This document shows, one piece after another, positions 42,438 to 51,018 of a DNA stretch of 64,000 nucleotides. This stretch comes from Planctomycetia bacterium (GTDB lineage: Bacteria > Planctomycetota > Phycisphaerae > UBA1845 > UTPLA1). Position 1 is the first letter of the stretch. The number at the start of each line of letters is the position of its first letter. Position numbers and translations under genes: made by a program. Under the pieces are notes generated by a model. That model searched no databases, was not told the DNA's origin, and saw only the letters and a list, made by a program, of their open reading frames with translations. Location of the stretch: the NCBI GenBank assembly GCA_015200345.1, contig CP054187.1, positions 352,470-416,469 on the forward strand, written 5' to 3'.

Positions 42438-44033
42438 CTAAGGACAGGCCCCTCCGCTTAGCAGCTTGTCGATGAACGGCTGGATGTCCAGGCCGTTGAC
42501 CACGTTGTCTCCGTTCATGTCGCCGGGGCAGCACGACGGCCCCGCGCCCGTGAAGACGTAGGCCGCCCCGGAATCCGCGGCGCTGTTGTTGGCTCCGTTG
42601 CCGTTCACGCCCGTAGCGCTGCTGTCCTCGCCCGGTGCCCCGACTACCACGTTGTCGCCGCTGACCGCCACCGAGTAGCCGAACTGGTCGGTCGCCCCGG
42701 TGTTGGAGGCCTTCAGATAGGCCTGCTGGCTCCAGACTCCGCTGCTGCGGACGAAGACGTAGGCCGCGCCGGAGTTGCTGGCGCTGTTGTCAGCTCCGTT
42801 GCCGTTCACGCCGGTGGCGCTGCTGTCCTCTTGGTACGCCCCGACCACCACGGTGCCGCCGCTGACGGACACGGAGTTGCCGAATCGGTCGTCCGCCCCG
42901 GTGTTGGAGGCCTTCAGATACGCCTGCTGGCTCCAGACCCCGCCGCTGCGGACGAAGACGTAGGCCGCCCCGGAATCCGCGGCGCTGTTGTCGGCCTGGT
43001 TGCCGTTCACGCCGGTGGCGCTGCTGTCCTCCCGGTACGCCCCGACCACCACCGTGTCGCCGCTGACCGCCACCGACTGGCCGAACTGGTCGTTCGCCCC
43101 GGTGTTGGAGGCCTTCAGATAGGCCTGCTGGGCGATCGGGTCGATGGTCAGCGGATAGACCGCGTCCCTATCGTCGATGACGATGCGGAGGAATGGCGGA
43201 TGGCGGATGTCGGAGGGCGGATTGGATTCGGGCATATCGAACCACGCAGGGACGATCCTGCCGGCGGCATCGAAGACCGTCAGCCCCACGTAGGTCACCA
43301 CCGCCGCGCCGGATTGATCGACAAACGTCACATTCCGACCGTCCCCGCTCACCCGCGGACGCAGGTCGCCACGCACCGCCAAGGTGAATGTCAATGGCTC
43401 CTCCAAAGAGCCGCGGGCTTCAGCCCGCGCGGCGCAGCCATGTTGCGCGGACGCCTCGACTCGAGATACCTCCGGCCGCCGGTGCACCGTGTAGCCGTGC
43501 TCCAGACCGCGCCGGTCATTCACGTACCACTCGGTCAGCGCGTCGTCCCACTGATACGACACGCGCCCGCCAGCGGCCTCGACGCAGGCCGGCGGTCCGT
43601 ACCGCGACCCTATGCAAGCGGCCTCTTCATGTTCGCGCGACGGGAACGCGGGTTCACGAATCGAACCCGCTTGCTCACGCGCGCGGCTCGGATCATTCGC
43701 CCGGCCGTAGCTCACCAGCTCCAGCCCCCACGACCACTCACCGGAATCAGGCGCGGTGAGAAAGCCGCGGCCGTCGAAGCGCGTGATCCACTGCTGGCCG
43801 GGGTTGCGGGCCTGCCAGCCGCCCGCGACCGGGAAGGCCGCATGGCGATTGGCCTCATACACCGCGCGGATGCTCGACCAGTCGGAGGCGCTTAGCCCGT
43901 CGGGCACGCGGTCATCAAATGGCCCGGATTCGGCCGGACCGCTCGCTGCGCGGGCGGCGGCTGTCATCAGAAGGGGAAGGGTCAGGTAAACAACGATGGA
44001 CAGACGGATAGACAGGATGCGTCCGCGTCGCAT
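42438..44033 (-). CDS. Secreted FG-GAP repeat protein with dockerin-type C-terminus
   Basis: 531 residues from the ATG at 44033, with GGAGGAG just upstream and a Sec signal peptide ending TAAARA. The N-terminal domain (about 30-290) contains TEWYVNDRRGLEHGYTVHRR and LRPRVSGDGRNVTFVD, a domain I associate with planctomycete surface proteins. It is interrupted by two segments derived from palindromic elements. Two full and one partial FG-GAP-like repeats of 67 residues follow (QQAYLKASNTGANDQFG..., AVSGDTVVVGAY). The C-terminus, CCPGDMNGDNVVNGLDIQPF and following, is a dockerin-like calcium-binding segment. It is probably exported to the cell surface. Confidence 0.86.
   Translation of the reverse strand: MRRGRILSIRLSIVVYLTLPLLMTAAARAASGPAESGPFDDRVPDGLSASDWSSIRAVYEANRHAAFPVAGGWQARNPGQQWITRFDGRGFLTAPDSGEWSWGLELVSYGRANDPSRAREQAGSIREPAFPSREHEEAACIGSRYGPPACVEAAGGRVSYQWDDALTEWYVNDRRGLEHGYTVHRRPEVSRVEASAQHGCAARAEARGSLEEPLTFTLAVRGDLRPRVSGDGRNVTFVDQSGAAVVTYVGLTVFDAAGRIVPAWFDMPESNPPSDIRHPPFLRIVIDDRDAVYPLTIDPIAQQAYLKASNTGANDQFGQSVAVSGDTVVVGAYREDSSATGVNGNQADNSAADSGAAYVFVRSGGVWSQQAYLKASNTGADDRFGNSVSVSGGTVVVGAYQEDSSATGVNGNGADNSASNSGAAYVFVRSSGVWSQQAYLKASNTGATDQFGYSVAVSGDNVVVGAPGEDSSATGVNGNGANNSAADSGAAYVFTGAGPSCCPGDMNGDNVVNGLDIQPFIDKLLSGGACP
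42510..43140. repeat. 201-bp tandem repeats within the FG-GAP gene
   Basis: Copies of a 201-bp unit (67 codons) recur with marker sequence GGAGGCCTTCAGATA at about 42705, 42906 and 43107. The copies are highly similar at the DNA level, including synonymous positions, which points to recent duplication or gene conversion. The last unit runs into the dockerin segment. Confidence 0.85.
43411..43432. repeat. Palindromic (REP-like) element inside the FG-GAP gene
   Basis: Perfect 8-bp arms CGCGGGCT (43412-43419) and AGCCCGCG (43422-43429) with a two-base loop. It adds the residues around GCAARAEARGSLEE to the protein and keeps the frame. GC-rich palindromes of this kind are dispersed in many bacterial genomes. 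Confidence 0.6.
43648..43691. repeat. Second palindromic element inside the FG-GAP gene
   Basis: Arms GCGGGTTC (43648-43655) and GAACCCGC (43663-43670) with a 7-base loop, continuing into a GC-rich TTGCTCACGCGCGCGGCTCG tract. In one plus-strand frame this reads NPLAHARGSD, a phrase I recall as a frequent spurious translation of a dispersed repeat. On the coding strand it contributes ANDPSRAREQAGSIREPAF to the protein, in frame. Confidence 0.55.
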
Positions 44034-44526
44034 GGCACTCCTCCGCGGAATAGCAGAGACCATCGGGCGACGCGAAGATGGACCATCCAGGATCACGATG
44101 CCCGAACGACGCTCTCATGTTATCTGAAGACAGTGGTCGAACTCAAGCGGAAGAACCTTCGTGACAGGCCCCGTAATCAATGCCGGTCGCACATGGGCCT
44201 TGGTGCCTGAATCAGGCGGCGATCTGGTCACGCCAAAGGATATAGAGGAGAATCGCGCCGCGACCGTGAAGGAGCGGGTTCGCGCCGGTTCGCGCTGGTC
44301 CGCGGCGGTCCGAACCGGTCCGAGCCGCCTCATTTCCGCCATCGCGGTTCATCGACATTCGGCGGAATCGAAGTGAGCCGCGCGTCAGCAAGTAGAATGG
44401 GATGATGCAGCCCGGTCGCGTCCGGGGGTCCCGATGAGGGCAATTGCATGGACGGCCAAGTCACTCCACATTTCCATCATCGTGACCCCACCCTCGCTGC
44501 GCGAGGATAAGGCACCCGCGCGATCG
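44034..44526. other. Intergenic region with decamer repeats upstream of the FG-GAP gene
   Basis: 493 bases between two minus-strand genes. It holds the 10-bp tandem array at 44277-44326 (listed separately). A 71-codon plus-strand frame from a GTG at 44161, with GGAAGAA upstream, and a 75-codon minus-strand frame (44342-44115) both span the array; neither has a recognisable product, so no gene is called. No good promoter was found for the FG-GAP gene. Confidence 0.5.
44277..44326. repeat. Five tandem 10-bp repeats (GGTYCGCGCC-like)
   Basis: Units are GGTTCGCGCC, GGTTCGCGCT, GGTCCGCGGC, GGTCCGAACC and GGTCCGAGCC. The spacing of one helical turn per unit would place each copy on the same DNA face, as expected for cooperative protein binding. 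The array lies about 250 bases upstream of the FG-GAP start. Confidence 0.75.
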
Positions 44527-46035
44527 TCATCGCTTGCGAACCGGCACGCCGAGCGATTTCAGCACGCCTGCCAGATCGCGCATGCGAACCGACGGCGGCA
44601 GCGGGCCGGCCGTCGTCATCACAAAGCCCGTGGAGCTGACCGCGTTCAGCGCGCCGTGCGTCGCGGAAATGTCGACCAGGCGCGTCATCAGTTCGCTGCC
44701 GCAGTGATAGCCGTCGGCGAGGCTCAAATAGACATCCGGAACGTTCTCCACCAGCCCATTGAACGCCCGCCAGATGCGATATATGGGATCGGGGTACGTC
44801 CCCGCGCCGGCCTGCCCCTCGCCCATCACCTGCGACCAGTCCGCGTCGGTCGCGTAGCCCGCGGCGTCCATCCTGCTCGCGGCGCGCAACGACTCCACCG
44901 CGCCAGCCAGGTGAAGCGGATCGCCACGCACCAATTTCACCCCGAACCGGCCGCGCGAATCCATCCGCAACACCGTCTCACCATTGCGTCCCAACACGGT
45001 GATCTCCCCGCGCCCCGACTCTCGATACATCGCCAGCTCCACGCCGTCGATGCCGATGCAATCGCGCGCGACGTCGGCCGGCCGCCGCGTGTGAATCGCC
45101 GCGCAGCTCACCACTCCGAACTCGGGCACGACGACGTCGCGCTCATCCGAAAGGCGACTCCCAACGTGCCAGCCCTTCTCCGCGAGCAGGTTCGACAGCG
45201 GTATCCGCCGACTCTTTTGCAACACGTGCCCATGATCGGATAACAACGTGATCTGCACGCGACCGCGACAAGCATGCAGGATGTACTCGCATGCCGCGTC
45301 GAGTTTTTCCAGCGCCGGAGCGTGCCCCGCGCGCCCATACCACGCGCCGAGGCCCGATGTCGTCACCACGTAGCCGCGAAAATCACCCCGCCCGCCAAGG
45401 AACATCCGCTGAATCTTGCCCAACTCATGGTCGTACCATTTCCGCGGATTGAGATAGGCGACCGCATGGACAATCGGCCGCAGCGCATAATCCACTTGCG
45501 CGTTCCATCCTGCGTTACCGCCGTGGGCATAGACTTCGTACCCATCGCGCAGCCTCCGCCCGTCGTAGTACGACGCCTCCACGCCGGGACTGGGCGAAAC
45601 ACCGAACAACTCGGAGAAAGACAGATCGGTCATCACCGGGAACGGACTGATGACCCTGCCGGGCGGATGGAACAGCCGAAAGCGTCCGGCCTTCCATGCC
45701 TCCTCGACCAGACCAAACGGGATGCTGTCCAGCAGGATGACCAGATGACGATCGCCGGCATTGGGCGCGGAGCGATCGACGCACTCATCGGGTGAGCCGT
45801 CGGCATTCGTATCAAACGCAAGGGACACAATGCGGCCGGTTGTGTCGAATTGCTGCCAGTAATCCGCGCAGCCGTCCCGGTTGGTGTCCAGCGCGCGCGG
45901 CGCCGGCGCAGTCGCCGAATCGGTCACGTCGAGCAGGCGCGGTCCCGGTTCGGCGCAACCGGCCAACCCGACGATAACGAGCACCGGGCCAAGTCGCGGC
46001 AGTAACGTGCGAAACAGAATTGGCGCGATGGGCAT
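44527..46035 (-). CDS. Lipoprotein with alkaline phosphatase/phosphodiesterase-like fold
   Basis: 502 residues. The lipoprotein signal ends VGLAGC (Cys27). Two calcium-loop-like motifs follow, DTNRDGCADYW (50-60) and DTNADGSPDEC (75-85), of the type-3 thrombospondin/dockerin style. Residues 95-400 resemble the alkaline phosphatase superfamily (type I phosphodiesterase): HLVILLDSIPFGLVEE gives the first metal Asp and a Ser nucleophile position, and LLSDHGH gives the second metal cluster. A single-residue change at the nucleophile (Thr usual) needs caution. It starts right after the phosphatase gene stop (46036), so the two are one operon. The substrate is unknown. Confidence 0.72.
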   Translation of the reverse strand: MPIAPILFRTLLPRLGPVLVIVGLAGCAEPGPRLLDVTDSATAPAPRALDTNRDGCADYWQQFDTTGRIVSLAFDTNADGSPDECVDRSAPNAGDRHLVILLDSIPFGLVEEAWKAGRFRLFHPPGRVISPFPVMTDLSFSELFGVSPSPGVEASYYDGRRLRDGYEVYAHGGNAGWNAQVDYALRPIVHAVAYLNPRKWYDHELGKIQRMFLGGRGDFRGYVVTTSGLGAWYGRAGHAPALEKLDAACEYILHACRGRVQITLLSDHGHVLQKSRRIPLSNLLAEKGWHVGSRLSDERDVVVPEFGVVSCAAIHTRRPADVARDCIGIDGVELAMYRESGRGEITVLGRNGETVLRMDSRGRFGVKLVRGDPLHLAGAVESLRAASRMDAAGYATDADWSQVMGEGQAGAGTYPDPIYRIWRAFNGLVENVPDVYLSLADGYHCGSELMTRLVDISATHGALNAVSSTGFVMTTAGPLPPSVRMRDLAGVLKSLGVPVRKR

Positions 46036-47328
46036 TTAGATTCGCTTGACAATGACGGCGGTGAGATCGTCGCTTTGCGGCGTGCCCTGCGCGAACTCGA
46101 GGACGGACTCGTGCAGCAATCGGATGATGTCGACGCTGCTGCGGTCGCGGTTCGCGCGAATGAGATCGTACATCCGTTCCAGGCCGTATTGGTTCTTCGT
46201 CGCGTCGGCCCACTCAAAAAACCCGTCCGTGACGACGATCATCATGTCGCCCGGCGCCATTTTGAAGACATCCGGCTCGGGAAACGGCACATCGGCCATG
46301 ATCCCCAGCGGTACGCCGTTGGCCTTGAATTCCTCGATGCGATCATCGGCGCGGGTGTAGCGAATGATAGGCCCATGCCCCGCGCTTAGGTAGGTCATCT
46401 CACTCCGCTTCGCCGAGACAACCCCGAAGAACGCCGTGACGAACCGGTCGTCGGGCAGGTCTTCGCAGAGCAGATTGTTGACACGCTCAACCGCCGCGGT
46501 CAGGTTGTCGGGCGCGAGACCGATCGTGGCGCGAAACAGCGCGCGGCATTCGGCGATCATCAGCGCCGGGCCGATCCCATGACCGGTCGCGTCGGCGATT
46601 GTGACGGCAAGCGTGTCCTCGCTGAGGCGCAGATAGTCGTAGCAGTCCCCGCCGGTTTGATCGGCAGGCTTGTTCCACCCGGCGATGTCAAACCCGGCAA
46701 CTTCCGCGGGCTTGTCGGGCAGGAGGCCCTGTTGAATCGTCCGGGCAATATCGAGATCGCGCTCGAGGCGTTGTTTCTCGGTAAAGTGCTCGATCAGCAA
46801 CTGGCGTTGCAGGGCAACGCCGACCTGCGCCCCGAACGTCTTGACCAGTTCGCCGTCCCAGGCGTCTCCGCCGCCGGTGCGATTGAGCAATTGGAGCACG
46901 CCGATGATCGAGTGATCGAAGCCGCGCAGCGGGAAGCTGATCATGTTGCGCGTCTTGAAACCGGTCTTGCGGTCGATCTCGGGATTGAATCGCGGGTCGG
47001 CGTAGGCGTCGGGCACATCAACGATTTCGCCGGTACGAACGACCTCGCCGGCGATGCCACGCTCGGCGCTGAAGCGAATCTCATCCACACCGGTGGCAAG
47101 GCGGCTGTACAGCTCGTTGCGCTCGCGGTCGAGAATGAAAACCGTCGCCCTCTCGCACTCCAACACCCGCAACGCCGCTTTCTCGATTTTCGAGAGGAGC
47201 GTCGTCAGTTCTTCCATCGCCGCCAGCTCGCGCGACACCTCCAGCACGGCCCGGAGGTTGGCCACCTGCCGGCTTTCCGCGCTGCCGACCGGACGGCTCG
47301 GCTCGCTCGTTTGTTTCGTGACGCTCAT
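46036..47328 (-). CDS. GAF-domain SpoIIE-type protein phosphatase (PP2C family)
   Basis: 430 residues from the ATG at 47328, with GGGA seven bases upstream. A coiled-coil start ([17 protein letters not shown]) leads to a GAF domain (about 30-190: [39 protein letters not shown]). A signalling helix ([17 protein letters not shown]) and the PP2C/RsbU domain follow (about 210-430), with metal-binding Asp in [20 protein letters not shown] and [11 protein letters not shown]. Such RsbU-like phosphatases dephosphorylate anti-sigma factor antagonists in partner-switching pathways. No antagonist or kinase gene is in the vicinity. Confidence 0.92.
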   Translation of the reverse strand: MSVTKQTSEPSRPVGSAESRQVANLRAVLEVSRELAAMEELTTLLSKIEKAALRVLECERATVFILDRERNELYSRLATGVDEIRFSAERGIAGEVVRTGEIVDVPDAYADPRFNPEIDRKTGFKTRNMISFPLRGFDHSIIGVLQLLNRTGGGDAWDGELVKTFGAQVGVALQRQLLIEHFTEKQRLERDLDIARTIQQGLLPDKPAEVAGFDIAGWNKPADQTGGDCYDYLRLSEDTLAVTIADATGHGIGPALMIAECRALFRATIGLAPDNLTAAVERVNNLLCEDLPDDRFVTAFFGVVSAKRSEMTYLSAGHGPIIRYTRADDRIEEFKANGVPLGIMADVPFPEPDVFKMAPGDMMIVVTDGFFEWADATKNQYGLERMYDLIRANRDRSSVDIIRLLHESVLEFAQGTPQSDDLTAVIVKRI

Positions 47329-47517
47329 GGAACGATCCCGGGACCGGGTCCAGTTGCCCGGTCCACGGCGCGGCGGCGTCCGCACCGGTAAACCCTCCAT
47401 CATACCAGACGTTCGTGAGATTGCGACCATGCCGGCCGAGGCAGCGAAACGCCCTATGCAATGCAGCGGCGTATGTTCCAGCGCCCCATTCACCCGGCTT
47501 GCCCTAAACTACATGCC

Positions 47518-49665
47518 ATGACCGGCCGACGTCGCACAAATCCAAGACACCGACAGGCCGAGGCGGACGGCGATGAAACCTCGATCCACATCGCCGGTAC
47601 TGCTCCATCGCCCCGATTCGCAGCCATCATCATTGGGCTTGCGATTGTCTCTCTTACGCTGCTGGTCTACGCCCGCGCCATCGCCGGTGGATTCATCTGG
47701 GACGACGATTCCTACATCCTGAACAACGAGACGCTCAACCGCGCGGCTGGACTGTGGCGCATCTGGTTTGAAATCGGCGCGACACCGCAATACTACCCCC
47801 TCGTGTTCACCACGTTCTGGGTGGAAAATCAAATCTGGGGCCACTGGTCGCACGGCTACCACCTCGTCAACGTGCTGCTTCACGCCGGAACAGCATGGAT
47901 GCTGTGGCGCATTCTGCGCGAATTGCGTGTGCCGGGCGCCGCCGCAGCGGCACTGATCTTCGCGCTGCACCCGGTCCATGTGGAATCCGTCGCATGGATC
48001 ACCGAACGAAAGAATGTCCTCTCGGGTTTCTTTTACATGCTTGCGGCCTGGTACTTTATTCGATTCTCGCCAAACGAGACGAGCCGCGTAGCCGACGCGA
48101 ACACGTCGGATTCGATGCGTAGCACGGCCCTGTCGCACCGGCCCTTGATGAACGAGGCGACTGTTCCAAACGCAAACTGGAAGTACTACATCCTGTCGCT
48201 GGCATGTTTCATCCTGGCACTACTTAGCAAGACCGTCACGGCGTCATTGCCCGCCGCGCTGTTGCTCGTCTATTGGTGGAAGACCGGCCGCATCAGTCGG
48301 CGAACCCTCATCGCGATGCTGCCCATGCTCGCATTGGGAGCTGCCGCAGGGCGAATCACTGCCTGGGTCGAGACGCATCATGTCGGCACCAAGTTCGTTG
48401 ATCTGGATTTTTCTGCCGCCCAGCGCGTGCTGATCGCGGGCCGTGCCGTCTGGTTTTATCTCTGGAAGCTGCTCTGGCCGCATCCGTTGACCTTTATCTA
48501 TCCCCGCTGGCGACTTGATGCGGCGAGCGCCTTGCAATGGGCTTTTCCCATGGCAGCAGTGCTTCTGGTGGGCATACTAGTGGTCCTGGTACGGCGAGCG
48601 GGGCGCGGCCCCCTGACGGCGGCGTTGTTCTTCGGTGGCACGCTCTTTCCCGCGCTGGGATTTGTCAGCGTTTTTCCCATGCGCTATTCCTTTGTCGCCG
48701 ATCACTTTCAGTATCTCGCGAGCATCGGCCCGATTGTCTTCATCTGCGCCGGGGGCGCATGGCTGTTTCGGCGTATGCAGCTCGGCTCGACGCCCGCCTG
48801 CGTCGCGACCGGCCTTGCATGCCTCATACTCGGCATATTGACCTTTCGACAAGCCGGCGTGTACCGCGACCTCGTCACGCTCTGGGTCGATACGCTCAAG
48901 AAGAATCCCGACGCCACGATGGCCCGCAACAATCTCGGCGCCGAGTACCAGCGCCAGGGCCGGCTCGACGAGGCGATCACCTGTTATGTCGAATCCCTGG
49001 CACATCCTGATTGTTACGATCGACCGGACGTACTCACCAATCTCGCCAAGGCGTGGACGCTAAAAGGCGATTATCCGCGAGCCATCGAGTACTACGAGCA
49101 GGCGCTGGCCCTGCGACCTGACTTTCCGAAAGCGCGAAGCAACCTCGGCGCGATTCTCCAGCGCGTCGGCCGCGCGCGGGAGGCCGAGTCGCATCTTCGC
49201 GCATCCGTCGAGTCCTACCCCGAGAATCCGCTCGCGTGGAACAATCTCGGCAGCGTTCTGCTGGAACTCGGCCGCGCACAGGAGGCCCTGGACTGCCTGA
49301 AGAAAGCCGCGGCGCTGCGGCCCGATCTGCCCGACGCGCATTACAACATGGGAAACGCGCTCTTCAGGCTTCGTCGTTCGGAAGAAGCGCTTGCGGCCTA
49401 CGGCGAAGCGATCCGGATTGATCCGAAGTACGTGGATGCTCATGTTAATCGCGCAAATGTCTTTTTACAAAGCGGGCAGATCGAGCGAGCGCGACAGGAC
49501 CTGAACGAGGCGATACGGATTCAACCGGATCACGCCATCGGAAACTACCACCTTTCAAGCATCCTCGCGCGCGAAGGCCGCCGGGAAGAGGCTCAACGGC
49601 ACTACACCATCGCGAAGCGCGGCCGACCCGATCTCCCGCCCCCCGCCGGGCTGACCGGCTCCTGA
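47518..49665 (+). CDS. TMTC-like polytopic membrane protein with TPR tail
   Basis: 715 residues from the ATG at 47518. About ten to eleven membrane helices lie in residues 35-440. The first loop has the acidic pair in GGFIWDDDSYILNNETL, and a second conserved segment is HPVHVESVAWITERKNVLSG, both hallmarks of the TMTC/DUF1736-like group. The C-terminal 280 residues hold about seven TPR units (for example AHYNMGNALFRLRRSEEALA). It is a likely O-glycosyltransferase or related lipid-linked sugar enzyme, with TPRs facing outward. It shares the design of the 28203-29969 protein. Between the membrane part and TPRs there is no gap, so the gene is intact. TAAACT seven bases before the ATG may be a -10. 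Confidence 0.85.
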   Translation: MTGRRRTNPRHRQAEADGDETSIHIAGTAPSPRFAAIIIGLAIVSLTLLVYARAIAGGFIWDDDSYILNNETLNRAAGLWRIWFEIGATPQYYPLVFTTFWVENQIWGHWSHGYHLVNVLLHAGTAWMLWRILRELRVPGAAAAALIFALHPVHVESVAWITERKNVLSGFFYMLAAWYFIRFSPNETSRVADANTSDSMRSTALSHRPLMNEATVPNANWKYYILSLACFILALLSKTVTASLPAALLLVYWWKTGRISRRTLIAMLPMLALGAAAGRITAWVETHHVGTKFVDLDFSAAQRVLIAGRAVWFYLWKLLWPHPLTFIYPRWRLDAASALQWAFPMAAVLLVGILVVLVRRAGRGPLTAALFFGGTLFPALGFVSVFPMRYSFVADHFQYLASIGPIVFICAGGAWLFRRMQLGSTPACVATGLACLILGILTFRQAGVYRDLVTLWVDTLKKNPDATMARNNLGAEYQRQGRLDEAITCYVESLAHPDCYDRPDVLTNLAKAWTLKGDYPRAIEYYEQALALRPDFPKARSNLGAILQRVGRAREAESHLRASVESYPENPLAWNNLGSVLLELGRAQEALDCLKKAAALRPDLPDAHYNMGNALFRLRRSEEALAAYGEAIRIDPKYVDAHVNRANVFLQSGQIERARQDLNEAIRIQPDHAIGNYHLSSILAREGRREEAQRHYTIAKRGRPDLPPPAGLTGS

Positions 49666-49689
49666 AGCGCGGCATTGAAAACCCAGGCG

Positions 49690-49715
49690 GCATGGCCGCG
49701 GCAATGGGCGGCCAT
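49690..49715. terminator. Possible bidirectional terminator hairpin between convergent genes
   Basis: A 9-bp inverted repeat, CATGGCCGC (49690-49698) and GCGGCCATG (49707-49715), with an 8-base loop. It lies between the ends of the TMTC-like gene (plus) and the glycosyltransferase gene (minus). No T-run follows on either side, so the assignment is moderate. Confidence 0.45.
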
Positions 49716-49770
49716 GTTGGTAAGGCAAACGCTAAAGTCGGCGTAATGCCAAAGGAAGCCCTAAACTGCT

Positions 49771-51018
49771 TCAGATGAACGAATCAGGCATTCCAAGCAC
49801 ACAAGCAACCGTCATCTCGCGCTGGCGATTGCGATCAAAATTCGCCGCGACGCGCCGGCGCGACGCGTCTCCCCGGTCGGACGCAAGGCGTGGATTGCCC
49901 AGCGCCTCATCCATCGCGGCGGCCAGCGCCGCAACATCTTCCGGTGGCACCACCCAGCCCGTCACCCCTGCTTCAACCAGTTCCGTCTGTCCGCCGACAT
50001 CCGTCGTGATACAAGGGATGCCCCGCGCCATGGCCTCCAGCGTCGCATTCGACATCGACTCTCGCCGCGACGCCAACACGCAAACGTCCGTCGCCGCATA
50101 GATCCGATCGCGATTTGATTCGTACCCCGCGAACCGCACGCGCTCACTCAATCCAGCCGAGTTTGATCGCGCCGCCAAGTCCGCCCGAAGAGGCCCGTCG
50201 CCAAAGTACGTCAACGTCGCATCGGGATAACGGTCCGCAATTCGTTCAAAGGCGTCCAGCGCGATGTCCACCCCCTTGGCAGGCGTCAGCCGTCCTACCA
50301 CCGCCAGTCGCCGGCCATTGGTCGCCGCGGATGGCCGCACACGAACGCACTCGCCATTGTGGATCACTCGGCAGCGATCGGCAGGCAAGCGATACAGGCG
50401 AGCGTACTCGTCGCGGACGCGACGGCTGTTAAAGATAATCGCATCGCACGCGGCGGCAGCGGTCCGCACGCGCGCCACCGCTCGACGCCGCCACGGCGAG
50501 AGTGATCCGAACAATCCTGCTCCGGCCAACGGCGCAGGCGGCTGTCGGACGGATTGGACAACGCGCAAGCCCAGCCGTCGCGCCGCGATGATCGACGCGC
50601 GAAACGCGGCTCCCGACGCCTGCTGCACCACGAAAACGGTCGCGGCGCGCGTCGACGCAAGCCAGTCCATTCTTTCGGCAAGGGTCGCAGGATCGTCTAC
50701 GTCATCGCCGTGCAAATCCGCGTTGATCCAGTTCACGTTCTCAACGCGCAGCCGAAACGGTCCCCAATGCGACACGAGCGGGTGATAGATGGTTGCCCCG
50801 CTGTATGCCACCTGCACATCCGCGCCCGCCTCCAGCAGCGCGTCGATCGTGTCCAGCAGGTACTTCTCTGCCCCGCCGAGCAACCGAGGTCCAGACGATG
50901 ACTCGTGATGCACCGCCAAGACCACGACCCGCCGCGCCACTGCGCAGCGCGACGCCAACACCGCGCGCTGCGAACGCGTCAGAACCCGCGGGCAACTGGA
51001 TTGCACGGCTGAACTCAT
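49771..51018 (-). CDS. Glycosyltransferase family 4 (GT-B fold)
   Basis: 415 residues. N-terminal donor-binding features are less clear, but the C-terminal domain is typical: VVGRLTPAKGVDIALDAFER, then LTYFGDGPLRADL, then SRRESMSNATLEAMARGIP, where the EX7E motif (ESMSNATLE) binds the nucleotide-sugar phosphate. It is presumably cytoplasmic and builds a surface glycan or a glycan on a secreted protein. Its start overlaps the preceding stop by four bases (ATGA), making it the last gene of a long minus-strand unit that includes exported TPR and ExbBD proteins. Why a glycosyltransferase belongs there is unclear. Confidence 0.88.
   Translation of the reverse strand: MSSAVQSSCPRVLTRSQRAVLASRCAVARRVVVLAVHHESSSGPRLLGGAEKYLLDTIDALLEAGADVQVAYSGATIYHPLVSHWGPFRLRVENVNWINADLHGDDVDDPATLAERMDWLASTRAATVFVVQQASGAAFRASIIAARRLGLRVVQSVRQPPAPLAGAGLFGSLSPWRRRAVARVRTAAAACDAIIFNSRRVRDEYARLYRLPADRCRVIHNGECVRVRPSAATNGRRLAVVGRLTPAKGVDIALDAFERIADRYPDATLTYFGDGPLRADLAARSNSAGLSERVRFAGYESNRDRIYAATDVCVLASRRESMSNATLEAMARGIPCITTDVGGQTELVEAGVTGWVVPPEDVAALAAAMDEALGNPRLASDRGDASRRRVAANFDRNRQREMTVACVLGMPDSFI

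Noticed and set aside
43388..43989. Plus-strand frames with NPLAHARGSD
   Set aside because: Translations of a palindromic dispersed repeat within the FG-GAP gene, not a protein.
44161..44376. 71-codon plus-strand frame in the gap upstream of the FG-GAP gene
   Set aside because: It has a GGAAGAA near a GTG start but spans the decamer repeat array and has no recognisable product; evidence is too weak to call a gene.
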